From positions 1,144,074 through 1,208,073 of the forward strand of contig NZ_JACGXL010000001.1 of NCBI RefSeq assembly GCF_014138265.1: 64,000 bases of DNA, in the 5' to 3' direction. Position 1 is the first letter of the stretch, and the number at the start of each line of letters is the position of its first letter. The translations under genes were made by a program, and so were the position numbers. This document shows, piece after piece, positions 15,603 to 23,735 of this stretch. The notes beneath the pieces were generated by a model, which was given only the letters and a program-made list of their open reading frames with translations, was not told the DNA's origin and ran no database searches. This DNA is from Dokdonella fugitiva. Its GTDB lineage: Bacteria; Pseudomonadota; Gammaproteobacteria; Xanthomonadales; Rhodanobacteraceae.

Positions 15603-15625
15603 ACGACCGTCAAGAGCCGCCATGA
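15584..15625 (+). CDS. Putative 13-residue leader peptide coupled to the TetR gene
   Basis: ATG 15584 has an excellent SD (AAGGAG at 15572-15577, 6-nt spacing) and encodes MLLTGTYDRQEPP. Its TGA overlaps the ATG of the TetR gene (ATGA at 15622-15625). By contrast the TetR ATG has no strong SD of its own. This suggests translational coupling. The frame extends upstream to ATG 15548 and would then read MLLTGT twice, because the operator repeat is a multiple of three. It is an inference from the initiation signals only and could be non-coding. Confidence 0.4.
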   Translation: MLLTGTYDRQEPP

Positions 15626-16227
15626 AACGTCCACGAACCCCTGCCCGCCCGACCCCCGATAGCGCCCCGCCGCGCGCCGCCGAACGCATCCGCGAGAGCG
15701 CGCGCGAACTGTTCTACCGCGAGGGCATCCGCGCGATCGGCGTCGACGAAATCGTCAGCCGCGCCGGCGTGACCAAGCCGAGCCTGTATCGCAGCTTCGC
15801 CTCGAAGGACGAACTCGCCGCGGCCTACCTCGAGGATTACGACGGCGCGTTCTGGGAACGCTTCGACGCCGCTGCGATCGACCATCCCGGCGACCCGCGC
15901 GCGCAACTGCTCGCCTATCTCGACGGACTCGCGCAGCGCGCGACGAAGTCGGGCTATCGCGGTTGCGGGCTCACCAACGCCGCGGTCGAGTATCCCGAAC
16001 CCGGCCATCCCGCGCGCAAGGTCGCCGAAGCGCACAAGCGCGCACTGCGCGAGCGTCTCGTCGCGATGGCGAAGCAGATGGGTGCGCGCGACGCGCAGGT
16101 GCTCGGCGACGGCCTGCTGCTGCTGCTCGAAGGCGCGTTCGCGAGTGGTCAGCTGTTCGGCAAGGGCGGGCCCGCGCGTTCGCTCGTCGCCGCCGCCGAG
16201 CGCCTCATCGACGCGAGCATCGGGTAG
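15622..16227 (+). CDS. TetR/AcrR-family transcriptional regulator
   Basis: The protein has 201 residues. A proline-rich N-terminal tail is followed by the TetR DNA-binding domain at about residues 18-65 (RIRESARELFYREGIRAIGV, DEIVSRAGVTKPSLYRSF, ASKDELAAAYL). The ligand domain has CGLTNAAVEYPEPGHPARKVAEAHK, split here as CGLTNAAVEYPEPGH then PARKVAEAHK, a motif shared by a TetR group with C-terminal domain of the YcdC/LmrA kind. It probably represses itself and the divergent MFS exporter through the duplicated operator. It converges on rarA. Confidence 0.9.
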   Translation: MKRPRTPARPTPDSAPPRAAERIRESARELFYREGIRAIGVDEIVSRAGVTKPSLYRSFASKDELAAAYLEDYDGAFWERFDAAAIDHPGDPRAQLLAYLDGLAQRATKSGYRGCGLTNAAVEYPEPGHPARKVAEAHKRALRERLVAMAKQMGARDAQVLGDGLLLLLEGAFASGQLFGKGGPARSLVAAAERLIDASIG

Positions 16228-16275
16228 GCGCGAGCGAGCGCCCGGTTCCCCTCGTGGGGGCGGTGCGCACGCGCG

Positions 16276-17613
16276 CTATGCGTCGCGCGCCTTGCGCCGG
16301 GCGGCACGCATCGCTTGGAGCTTCTCGCGGAACTTGCCTTCGAGCCCGCGTTCGGTCGGTTCGTAGAACGTGCTGTCGGCGAGCGCGTCCGGCAGGCACT
16401 GCTGGTCGAGTGCGACGCCGCCTTCGACGTCGTGGTCGTAGCGATAGCCGGCGCCATAGCCGAGGCCCTTCATGAGCTTCGTCGGCGCATTGCGCAGATG
16501 CATCGGCACCTCGAGCGTGCCGGTGTCGCGCACGACCTCGCGCACGCCGTTGAACGCCGCGTAGGCCGCGTTGCTCTTCGGCGCGACCGCGAGATAGAGC
16601 GCGAGTTCGGCGAGGCCGAGCTCGCCCTCGGGGCTACCGAGGCGATCGTAGGTTTCCCATGCGTCGAGCGCCATGCGCCACGCGCGCGGATCGGCGAGGC
16701 CGATGTCCTCGACCGCCATGCGCGTCATCCTGCGCGCGAGATAGGCACGGTCGACGCCGCCGTCGAGCATGCGCGCGAGCCAGTACAGCGCGGCGTCCGG
16801 ATCGGACGAACGCACCGATTTGTGCAGCGCCGAGATCTGGTCGTAGAACTGTTCGCCGCCCTTGTCGAAGCGGCGCGTACGGTCGGCGAGCACCTGTTCC
16901 AGCGTCGCCGCGTCGACGACGCCGTCCTGGGCGAGCTCGGCCGCGATCTCGAGGAAGGTCAGCGCACGGCGCACGTCGCCGTCGGCCGCGCGCGCCATCG
17001 CCTCGAGCGCGTCGTCGTCGACGCGCAGCGCGACGGCGCCGAGGCCGCGTTCGGCGTCGGTGAGCGCGCGCCGCAAGGCGGCGACGATCGCCTCGGCCGG
17101 CACCGCGTCGAGCACGTGCACGCGGCAGCGCGACAGCAATGCGGAGTTGAGCTCGAACGACGGATTCTCGGTGGTCGCGCCGACGAACACGATCACGCCG
17201 CGCTCGATGTACGGCAGGAAAGCGTCCTGCTGCAGCTTGTTGAAGCGATGCACCTCGTCGACGAACAGCACGGTGCGGACGCCCTGCTCGTAGCGCACCT
17301 GCGCTTCGGCGAGCGCGGCGCGCACTTCGGGCAACCCGGACAGCACGGCGGAGATCGCGCGGAACTCCGCAACGGCGTACTTGGCGAGCAGCAGCGCGAG
17401 CGTGGTCTTGCCGCAACCGGGCGGCCCCCACAGGATCATCGAATGGACGTGGCCCGACTCGATCGCGCGCCGCAACGCCGTGTCCGGCGCGAGCAGGCGC
17501 GGCTGGCCGACGACCTCGTCGAGCGATCGCGGCCGCATGCGCTCGGCGAGCGGCTTCAGGCCTTCGGGTTCGGCGAACAACGTCCGGGTCGGCGACGGGG
17601 TTTTGCGCGGCAT
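16276..17613 (-). CDS. rarA: Replication-associated recombination ATPase RarA (MgsA)
   Basis: The protein has 445 residues, the normal length. It is an AAA+ clamp-loader-like ATPase that acts at stalled replication forks and unwinds DNA ends. Seen: RPRSLDEVVGQ, Walker A GPPGCGKTTLALLLAK, Walker B FVDEVHRFNKLQQDAFLP, sensor 1 GATTENPSFELNSALLSRC, and the MgsA C-terminal tetramerisation domain (DQISALHKSVRSSDPDAALY). I chose ATG 17613 (MPRKTPSPTRTLF); upstream codons in frame run through the intergenic region and into the next gene and lack a start signal. Confidence 0.95.
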   Translation of the reverse strand: MPRKTPSPTRTLFAEPEGLKPLAERMRPRSLDEVVGQPRLLAPDTALRRAIESGHVHSMILWGPPGCGKTTLALLLAKYAVAEFRAISAVLSGLPEVRAALAEAQVRYEQGVRTVLFVDEVHRFNKLQQDAFLPYIERGVIVFVGATTENPSFELNSALLSRCRVHVLDAVPAEAIVAALRRALTDAERGLGAVALRVDDDALEAMARAADGDVRRALTFLEIAAELAQDGVVDAATLEQVLADRTRRFDKGGEQFYDQISALHKSVRSSDPDAALYWLARMLDGGVDRAYLARRMTRMAVEDIGLADPRAWRMALDAWETYDRLGSPEGELGLAELALYLAVAPKSNAAYAAFNGVREVVRDTGTLEVPMHLRNAPTKLMKGLGYGAGYRYDHDVEGGVALDQQCLPDALADSTFYEPTERGLEGKFREKLQAMRAARRKARDA

Positions 17614-17675
17614 GGCGCATGATAGCGCCGCCGCGCATCGACGGCGCCGCGAAGCGGCGGCGTCCCCGTCCTGCG

Positions 17676-18119
17676 TCAGTGGCTCTTCAGGAATACTTCG
17701 AACGCCTCGTGGAAATTCGCCGGCTCCTTTTCCCCCATGAAACTGAAAGCGAGATTGATCGGCCGCCAGACACGACCATCGAGCAGTTTCACCGCGAGGA
17801 ACGGATAGTCGTAGAAGCTGTCGGGATCGCCGCTCGGCTCGGGCTTGAACCATCGCGCGGGTTCCGTATTGCGCAAGACTTCGCCGGCATAGGCGCCGAA
17901 CGCGTACATCGACTTGCCGACCTGATGCACGTCGGCACCGCCGGCCTTCCATTCGTTCATGACCTGATCGACGAGTGCCAGCCGCGACGGGTCGTAGCTC
18001 GTCATGTCGACGTTGTACTGCGCCTTCATGATCCGCACCGTGTCCCCGGCGTAGTCGCGCACGGTCTCGATCGAAGGCTGGAAATGCAATGGAATGGCCA
18101 CGTACGTTCGCTCCGCCAC
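17676..18119 (-). CDS. Hypothetical protein
   Basis: The protein has 147 residues from the GTG at 18119 (VAERTYVAIPLHFQPSIETV). An ATG at 18185 and one at 18215 extend it with a low-quality basic leader. I do not recognise the family. The central GKSMYAFGAYAGEVLRN followed by ARW resembles the G-x-Y-x-GEV pattern shared by several small bacterial DUF families, some of which serve as toxin immunity proteins. No signal peptide or membrane segment is visible. It lies between rarA and copB on the minus strand; a hairpin at 18227 separates it from the copper operon. A 6-bp GC hairpin (17645-17659) follows its stop. Confidence 0.6.
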   Translation of the reverse strand: MAERTYVAIPLHFQPSIETVRDYAGDTVRIMKAQYNVDMTSYDPSRLALVDQVMNEWKAGGADVHQVGKSMYAFGAYAGEVLRNTEPARWFKPEPSGDPDSFYDYPFLAVKLLDGRVWRPINLAFSFMGEKEPANFHEAFEVFLKSH

Positions 18120-18226
18120 GGTCTCGCCCGCATTTCCGGGCGACCGGCGATCGTCACCGCTCCGGCGTCGCCCGGTCAAGCGCATTCGCGGGCGCGGATC
18201 GCGCGACGATCCCACGCCCGCGACGG

Positions 18227-18252
18227 GATCGCCGATCGACGGATCGGCGATC
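18227..18252 (-). terminator. Perfect 11-bp hairpin just after copB
   Basis: GATCGCCGATC (18227-18237) and GATCGGCGATC (18242-18252) pair perfectly around a 4-nt loop, 5 bases after the copB stop codon in the direction of transcription. There is no T-tract after it, so it may be an RNA-stabilising or weak intrinsic terminator rather than a classic one. Confidence 0.5.
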
Positions 18253-18257
18253 GAAGA

Positions 18258-19259
18258 TCAGAACCAGAACCGTACGCCGGCGACCCATTGCGTCTCGGCG
18301 ACCGCCTCGCCGTCCGCTCGCGCCGCGTCGGCCGTGGCACCGAGGCGCCAGCGGCGTTCGATGCCGACATACGGCGCCAACTCGCGGCGGATCTCGTAGC
18401 GCAGGCGCAAGCCGAACGCGGCATCGGACAGTCCGGCGCCGATGCCGGCGGCAGGATCGCTGCGACCGTACGCGTTGAGCTCGACGCGCGGCTGCAGCAC
18501 GAGGCGCTGCGTGAGCAGGGCTTCGTACTCGACTTCTGCGCGCAACGCGGTCCTGCCCTGCTCGCCGACGTAGGCGGTCGCGCTCACCTCGAACCAATAC
18601 GGCGCAAGCCCTTGCACGCCGAACGCGGCCCAGTTGCGATCGGTGCCGCGGCCGAGGTCGCGGCGCACGCCGACCTGGGTGTCCCAGTACGGCGCGATCG
18701 CGTGTCCCCAGAGCAGTTCGACGTCGGCGTGTTCGGTGCGCCCGTGCAAGCGTTCGCCTTCGCTGCGCAGCCACGCGCGATCGCCGTCGCCGCCGTAAGC
18801 GAGGCGCGCGCTCCACGCGAGCGCCGTGCCCGCGTCGGCATGCGCGGCTTCGAGACGGTCGAACGCGACGATACCGTAAGCTGCGCGATCGTCCATGCCC
18901 ATCACGTCGACCATTTCGGCCGGCGACATCGCACCCATCGCGTGCTGCGGCGGTGGCGGCGCGACGTGGCCCGATGGTGGTCGTAGATCGATCGCGGGCG
19001 TGGATGCAGACGACGGGTTCGTCGCGTCGTGCATGCCCGCATGATGGGGCGCCATCGCAGCCATGCCCGCGTGATCCACGCCGGCATGATCCGCGTTCGC
19101 GCGGTGCGTCGCGTGCGCTTTCGACGACGCACGCCCGGGCGCGGGCATCGCGTGCGCGGCGTGGCCGCTCGCCACGTCGCCATCGCGCGCGGCCGGTTCC
19201 TGCGCCTGCGCGAGCGACGCCGCGAATGTGAAGGCGAAACCGTATCGGACGAGGTTCAT
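18258..19259 (-). CDS. copB: Copper resistance outer-membrane protein CopB
   Basis: The protein has 333 residues. It begins with a signal peptide (MNLVRYGFAFTFAASLAQAQ). Residues about 28-110 are rich in His and Met (HAAHAMP, HAGVDHAGMAAMAPHHAGMH), a metal-binding leader of variable length. The C-terminal part is the CopB beta-barrel domain: AAYGIVAFDRLEAAHADAGT, AYWDTQVGVRRD-like strand YWDTQVGVRRDLGRGTDRNW, and the final aromatic WVAGVRFWF typical of outer-membrane barrels. It acts with CopA in copper tolerance. The ATG overlaps the copA stop (ATGA). Confidence 0.92.
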   Translation of the reverse strand: MNLVRYGFAFTFAASLAQAQEPAARDGDVASGHAAHAMPAPGRASSKAHATHRANADHAGVDHAGMAAMAPHHAGMHDATNPSSASTPAIDLRPPSGHVAPPPPQHAMGAMSPAEMVDVMGMDDRAAYGIVAFDRLEAAHADAGTALAWSARLAYGGDGDRAWLRSEGERLHGRTEHADVELLWGHAIAPYWDTQVGVRRDLGRGTDRNWAAFGVQGLAPYWFEVSATAYVGEQGRTALRAEVEYEALLTQRLVLQPRVELNAYGRSDPAAGIGAGLSDAAFGLRLRYEIRRELAPYVGIERRWRLGATADAARADGEAVAETQWVAGVRFWF

Positions 19260-21004
19260 GCAACCACCACTTCGCGGAACATGCCCGCTTCCATGTGGTA
19301 GAGCAGGTGGCAGTGGTAGGCCCAGCGCCCGATCGCGTCGGCGCTGACGCGATAGGCGATCTTCTGCGCAGGCTGCACGACGAGCGTGTGCTTGCGCGCG
19401 AGGAATTCGCCGTCGGGCGACTCGAGCTCGCTCCACATGCCGTGCAGGTGGATCGGGTGCGCCATCATCGTGTCGTTGACGAGCACGATGCGCACGCGCT
19501 CGCCGTGCCGCAGGCGCAGCGGCTCGGCGTCGGAGAACTTCCTGCCGTCGAAGCTCCACACGTAGCGTTCCATGTGCCCGGTCAGGTGCAGCTCGATCTC
19601 GCGGCCGACGTCGGCCGCGATCGGCGCGGTGACCGAACGCAGGTCGGCGTAGGTGAGCACGCGACGGCCGTTGTCGCGCAGGCCGACGCCGGGGTCGTCG
19701 AGGTTCGTGCGCGGCGTGTCCACGCGCATGTCGACGAACGCACCCGACTCTTCCGGCGCGTGGCGCGACGCGGACGCGGCGCCATGCCCCATCGACGCGT
19801 GGTCCATGCCCGCCATCGACGCGCCGCAGCCGCCTTCCATGCCCTTCATGCCGGGCATGCCGTGGTCCATCGCGCCCATCATGTCGCCCATCGTCAGCAG
19901 AACGCGCGCGTCGAGTGCGGGCACTTCGGCGGCCATGCCCGCGCGCGGCGCGAGCGTGCCGCGCGCGTACCCGGAGCGATCCATTGCTTGCGCGAAGATC
20001 GTGTAGGGGGCATCGTCCTTCGGTTCGACCAGCACGTCGCAGGTCTCGGCCGGTGCGAGGCGGAACTCGTCGACCACGACCGGTTCGACGTCCTGGCCGT
20101 CGTGTGCGACCACGCGCAGCTTCAGGCCTGGTATGCGCACGTCGAAGAACGTCATCGACGCGCCGTTGATGAAGCGCAGGCGCACGCGTTCGCCGCGCTC
20201 GAACAGGCCGGTCCAGTTCGACGCGGGTGGCGCACCGTTCATGAGGAACGTGTAGGCGTGGCCCGACACGTCGGCGAGGTCGCTCGGGTTCATGCGCATC
20301 TCGTTCCACATGCGCCGTGCGGCGAGCGCGGCGGACACGCCTTGCATGCTCGCGTCACGCAGGAAATCGCCCGCGGTCGGCTTGCCGAAGTTGTAGTAGT
20401 CGCTGTGTTTCTTCAGCGTCGCGTAGATGCGTTCGGGATCGGTGTCGGTCCAGTCCGACAGCAGCACGACGTGCTCGCGTTCTGCCGGAAAGCGCTCGCC
20501 GCCGCGCGGTTCGACCACGATCGGGCCGTACAGGCCGAGCTGCTCCTGGAAGCGCGAATGGCTGTGGTACCAGTACGTGCCGGCCTGGTTCACCGTGAAG
20601 CGGTAGGTGTAGCTGCCACCGGCCTCGATGCCCATGAACGAGAGGCCGGGCACGCCGTCCATGTCGGCCGGCAGCACGATGCCGTGCCAGTGGATCGAGC
20701 TGCGCTCGGCGAGTGCGTTGCGCACGCGCAAGGTCACCGTGTCGCCTTCGCGCCAGCGCAGCAGCGGGGCCGGCAGGCTGCCGTTGACGACGACCGCCCG
20801 ACGCGCATGGCCGGTGAAGTCGACCGTGGTCGCGCCGATCTCGAGGTCGAAGCGCGTACCCGACAGCACGCCCTGAGCACTGCGTGCGCGCAGAGGCGCG
20901 AAGCCGCACGCGGCAAGCAGGGCGCCACCGGCGACACCCTGGACGAAACGCCGCCGCGACGGCAGCGCGGGAAGCCGGCTCGTGCCGGCAGGAAGAAATC
21001 GCAT
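19256..21004 (-). CDS. copA: Copper resistance multicopper oxidase CopA
   Basis: The protein has 582 residues from ATG 21004. A twin-arginine signal (SRRRFVQGVAGGALLAACG) directs the folded enzyme to the periplasm. Copper-site motifs are all present: IHWHGIVLP, YWYHSHSRFQEQLG, HPIHLHGMW and the C-terminal HCHLLYHMEAGM, giving type 1, 2 and 3 sites. A Met-rich loop (MGDMMGAMDHGMPGMKGME, then GASMAGMDHASMGHG) lies at about residues 365-410, as in PcoA/CopA. It oxidises and sequesters Cu(I). ATG 21037 is an alternative start that would lengthen the N-region. Confidence 0.95.
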   Translation of the reverse strand: MRFLPAGTSRLPALPSRRRFVQGVAGGALLAACGFAPLRARSAQGVLSGTRFDLEIGATTVDFTGHARRAVVVNGSLPAPLLRWREGDTVTLRVRNALAERSSIHWHGIVLPADMDGVPGLSFMGIEAGGSYTYRFTVNQAGTYWYHSHSRFQEQLGLYGPIVVEPRGGERFPAEREHVVLLSDWTDTDPERIYATLKKHSDYYNFGKPTAGDFLRDASMQGVSAALAARRMWNEMRMNPSDLADVSGHAYTFLMNGAPPASNWTGLFERGERVRLRFINGASMTFFDVRIPGLKLRVVAHDGQDVEPVVVDEFRLAPAETCDVLVEPKDDAPYTIFAQAMDRSGYARGTLAPRAGMAAEVPALDARVLLTMGDMMGAMDHGMPGMKGMEGGCGASMAGMDHASMGHGAASASRHAPEESGAFVDMRVDTPRTNLDDPGVGLRDNGRRVLTYADLRSVTAPIAADVGREIELHLTGHMERYVWSFDGRKFSDAEPLRLRHGERVRIVLVNDTMMAHPIHLHGMWSELESPDGEFLARKHTLVVQPAQKIAYRVSADAIGRWAYHCHLLYHMEAGMFREVVVA

Positions 21005-21103
21005 TGCTGGACAATCCCATCGATTCACGCGGTGCATTGCGCTAGAAAAAACCACGCGCACGCGAACGGCGACGCCGCCGCGCACGTCCTCTCGTCGACG
21101 GGA

Positions 21104-21499
21104 TCAGGCGATCGGCGGTCGCAGTGGCGGCGGATTGACGCGGCCTGGCGCGCGCGCGCCAGGCAATACCATCGGCGATGCCGACGCGAGCTCGCTGCGC
21201 GCGCAGGCGAGCGGCGCGACCGCACCGACCGCGTGAGCGAACGCGCAGGCGCAGGCGACGCGGCAGCAACCGTCGGACCCGGGGCCGTGCTTGGCGGGCA
21301 TCGTCGTGCCGTCGTGGCCGCAGCCCTCGCCGGCATGGGTCGACACGGCCGCCGCCATCGCGGCGTGCAGCGGCGTCGCAGCGGCGAGGTAACCGCCGAG
21401 CGCGAGCGAGATCGCGAGCAGGCAGGCGAGCACGCGCACCGCACGCAAGCGCGCGAGGCGGGACAGGCGAAGCCGGCGGGTGGCGAAAACGTGCGTCAC
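21104..21499 (-). CDS. copL: CopL-like small exported metal-binding regulatory protein
   Basis: The protein has 131 residues from a GTG start. A long basic N-region and hydrophobic core (VLACLLAISLALGGYLAA) form a signal. The mature part has HAGEGCGHDGTTMP, SDGCCRVACACAFAHAVG and the tail PPLRPPIA. Gene order L-A-B, size, Cys/His content and tail match CopL, which in Xanthomonas is needed for copper-induced expression of copAB. The GTG start is the weakest point: the frame is open far upstream and SD-like GGGGG is 20 nt away. It lies 99 nt before copA. Confidence 0.7.
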   Translation of the reverse strand: MTHVFATRRLRLSRLARLRAVRVLACLLAISLALGGYLAAATPLHAAMAAAVSTHAGEGCGHDGTTMPAKHGPGSDGCCRVACACAFAHAVGAVAPLACARSELASASPMVLPGARAPGRVNPPPLRPPIA

Positions 21500-21565
21500 G
21501 GGCGAGAATGGTACGCGCCCCCTGCAAGCCCCGCAAAGCCCTCTCCCTGACGCCCGGCTCGCACG

Positions 21566-22417
21566 ATGAATTATCGCCACGGGTTCCACGCCGGCAATTT
21601 CGCCGACGTGTTCAAGCACGCCGCGCTGATCGGCCTGCTCGACGCGCTGCAGGCCAAGCCTGCCGCGCTCTGCTATTTCGACACGCACGCGGGTCGCGCG
21701 CTGTACGACCTGCACAGCGAACAGGCGCGCAAGACGCAGGAACACGCGGACGGCATCCAGCGCGTGCTCGGCGCCACCCGCCTGCCGCGCGCGCTGCAGC
21801 GCTACGTCGACCTCGTGCACGCGTTCCAGCCGGCCACCGCCGCCGGCATCGCGTTCTACCCGGGTTCGCCGCTGATCGCACAGCGACTGCTGCGCGACGA
21901 CGATCGTGCCATCGTGTGCGAGCTGCACGAGGAGGAAGCCGCCGCCTTGCGCGAAGCGCTCGCCGGCGACGCGCGGTTCGCGATCCACCAGCGCGACGGC
22001 TACGCGGCGACGAAGGCATTGCTGCCGCCGCCGCAGAAACGCGGCCTCGTGCTCGTCGATCCACCGTTCGAGGCGCAAGGCGCCGAGTTCGAGCGGATCC
22101 AGGACGCGCTCGCGCAGGCGTGGACGCGCTGGCCCAACGCGACCTACGCGGTCTGGTATCCGATCAAGCTGCGCGAGACGATCGTGCCGTTCCACCGTTG
22201 GCTGCGCGACGCGGCAGGCCGTGCCGACGTGCTCGTGGGCGAACTGCTGCTGCATCCGGACAACTCCGGCCTGCGCCTCAACGGCTGCGGTCTCGCGATC
22301 GTCAACCCGCCATGGCAGTTCGACCGGGCGCTCGAGGAATGGCTGCCCGTGGTGCGCGAGCTGCTTGCGCAGAGCCGCTACGGTTCGTCGCGCGTGCAAT
22401 GGATCAAGCGCGACTGA
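21566..22417 (+). CDS. rlmJ: 23S rRNA (adenine-2030-N6)-methyltransferase
   Basis: The protein has 283 residues, the family's usual length. The opening MNYRHGFHAGNFADVFKH is diagnostic of RlmJ. The AdoMet-binding Rossmann domain has the catalytic DPPFE motif (LVLVDPPFEAQGAEF); the C-terminal NPPWQFDRAL is a second family hallmark. It methylates A2030 of 23S rRNA before 50S assembly. It is divergent from copL and stands alone. Confidence 0.95.
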   Translation: MNYRHGFHAGNFADVFKHAALIGLLDALQAKPAALCYFDTHAGRALYDLHSEQARKTQEHADGIQRVLGATRLPRALQRYVDLVHAFQPATAAGIAFYPGSPLIAQRLLRDDDRAIVCELHEEEAAALREALAGDARFAIHQRDGYAATKALLPPPQKRGLVLVDPPFEAQGAEFERIQDALAQAWTRWPNATYAVWYPIKLRETIVPFHRWLRDAAGRADVLVGELLLHPDNSGLRLNGCGLAIVNPPWQFDRALEEWLPVVRELLAQSRYGSSRVQWIKRD

Positions 22418-22512
22418 GCGCATACGGGATGCGCTGTCCCGGAAGTCATGCCTGACGACGGCATCGCCGGGCGTTACCATCGCCCGCAACGCAAGCGATA
22501 TCGGCGCACGCC

Positions 22513-22797
22513 ATGGCCACCGCCCGCCCCATCCACGTTCCGACGACCCTGCTCGCCTCGCCCGTTGCGATCTCGATCGCCGCCTTCGCGTTCCTCGTCG
22601 CGTTCCCGCACAACCTCGTCGCATGGAACATCGGCGCCTGGACCGTCGTCGCCGCGACCGCCCTGCTCGCGCTGCTGCTGCCGTTCGCCGCCTGGTCGCT
22701 CGCGAAGGACGCAGCGACGCGTACCTGGCCGCGGATCGTCGCGTTCGCGGCCGGCGCGCTCTATCTCGTGGTACTCGGGATCGGCGCGATCACCTGA
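22513..22797 (+). CDS. Small integral membrane protein of unknown function
   Basis: The protein has 94 residues and three hydrophobic segments at about residues 13-33, 37-62 and 72-92 (SIAAFAFLVAFPHNLVAW; WTVVAATALLALLLPFAAW; IVAFAAGALYLVVLGIG). I recognise no family. It lies between rlmJ and an exported YciI-like gene on the same strand, with a 44-nt gap to the latter, so it may form a small operon with it. Start ATG 22513 lacks a strong SD. Confidence 0.6.
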   Translation: MATARPIHVPTTLLASPVAISIAAFAFLVAFPHNLVAWNIGAWTVVAATALLALLLPFAAWSLAKDAATRTWPRIVAFAAGALYLVVLGIGAIT

Positions 22798-22841
22798 TCG
22801 TTCGAAGCGTCCGCGGCACGTCGCCGCGCAAGGGAGGTTCC

Positions 22842-23303
22842 ATGCGGAGCATCGTCCTGGGCTTGCTGCTGGTGCTGTCGACCACTCCGGTGGACGCCGC
22901 GGATGCACCGAAGGCGGCCGAACCCGTCGCCGATCCCACGCTCGCCAAGCAGCTCGGCGCCGACGAACGCGGCATGCGCCACTACATCCTCGCGATCCTC
23001 AAGACCGGCCCCAAGCGCATGCCGGACGGCAAGGCGCGCGACGAGATGTTCGCGGGGCACTTCGCCAACATCACGCGGCTCGCCGATGCGGGCAAGCTCG
23101 CGGTCGCCGGCCCGTTCGGCGACAAGACCGACTGGCGCGGGATGTTCGTGTTCGCGGTCCAGACACCGGAAGAAGCCGCGGAGCTCGTCGCGACCGATCC
23201 GGTGATCGCGAGCGGCGAGATGGTCGCCGAATACCACCGGCTGTATGCGTCGGCCGCACTGATGTCGGTGTACGCGACGCACCTGAGGATCGCGCCGAAG
23301 TAG
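22842..23303 (+). CDS. YciI-like protein with an export signal
   Basis: The protein has 153 residues. It starts with a Sec signal (MRSIVLGLLLVLSTTPVDAA) after a strong SD (agggagg, 6 nt before ATG). The mature part is a YCII-fold domain: HYILAILKTGPKRMPDGKA, then MFAGHFANITRLADAGKLAV, AGPFGD, and FAVQTPEEAAELVATDP. YciI proteins are normally cytoplasmic; a minority, like this one, are predicted to be exported. No function can be assigned. It ends 4 nt before the GFA gene. Confidence 0.8.
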   Translation: MRSIVLGLLLVLSTTPVDAADAPKAAEPVADPTLAKQLGADERGMRHYILAILKTGPKRMPDGKARDEMFAGHFANITRLADAGKLAVAGPFGDKTDWRGMFVFAVQTPEEAAELVATDPVIASGEMVAEYHRLYASAALMSVYATHLRIAPK

Positions 23304-23307
23304 CGCC

Positions 23308-23709
23308 GTGCGCACCGCGTCCTGCAGCTGCGGCCAGTTGCGCATCGAGGTCGACGGCGAGCCGCTCGGCATCGGCGTCTGCCATTGCCTCGCCTGCCAG
23401 CGCCGCACGGGCAGCGTGTTCGCCGCGCTCGCATCGTTCGCGCCGCCGTATCGCGTCCACGGACAGGCGACCGAATACGTGCGCGCCGGCGACCACGGCT
23501 CGCGCTTCCGCTTCTGCTTCTGCCCGGTCTGCGGCACGACCGTGTTCCACACCGAGGAAGGCTGCGAGGCACGTTCGGTATCCGTCGCGATCGGCGCGTT
23601 CGCCGACCCCGCGTTCCCGCCACCACGCGCCTCCGTCTACGACCGTCGTCGCCACCCCTGGGTGAGCTTGCCACCCGGCGTGGATGCCTTCGACGAGGAT
23701 CCGCCCTGA
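23308..23709 (+). CDS. GFA-family (glutathione-dependent formaldehyde-activating-like) zinc protein
   Basis: The protein has 133 residues and a GTG start 4 nt after the YciI-like gene. It carries the GFA zinc-binding pattern: SCSCGQLRIEV, CHCLACQRRTGSVFA and FCPVCGTTVFHTEEG. Most members of this family are not proven formaldehyde enzymes, and a C-S lyase or general zinc-fold role is equally possible. It converges on a large secreted protein gene, with a perfect 8-bp hairpin in between. Confidence 0.9.
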   Translation: MRTASCSCGQLRIEVDGEPLGIGVCHCLACQRRTGSVFAALASFAPPYRVHGQATEYVRAGDHGSRFRFCFCPVCGTTVFHTEEGCEARSVSVAIGAFADPAFPPPRASVYDRRRHPWVSLPPGVDAFDEDPP

Positions 23710-23715
23710 GCCCTG

Positions 23716-23735
23716 CGGCGCCCGTCAGGGCGCCG
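23716..23735. terminator. Bidirectional hairpin in a convergent gap
   Basis: CGGCGCCC (23716-23723) and GGGCGCCG (23728-23735) pair perfectly around GTCA. It lies 6 nt past the GFA stop and overlaps the stop codon of the opposite gene. No T-tract on either side, so termination is likely but not certain. Confidence 0.5.
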
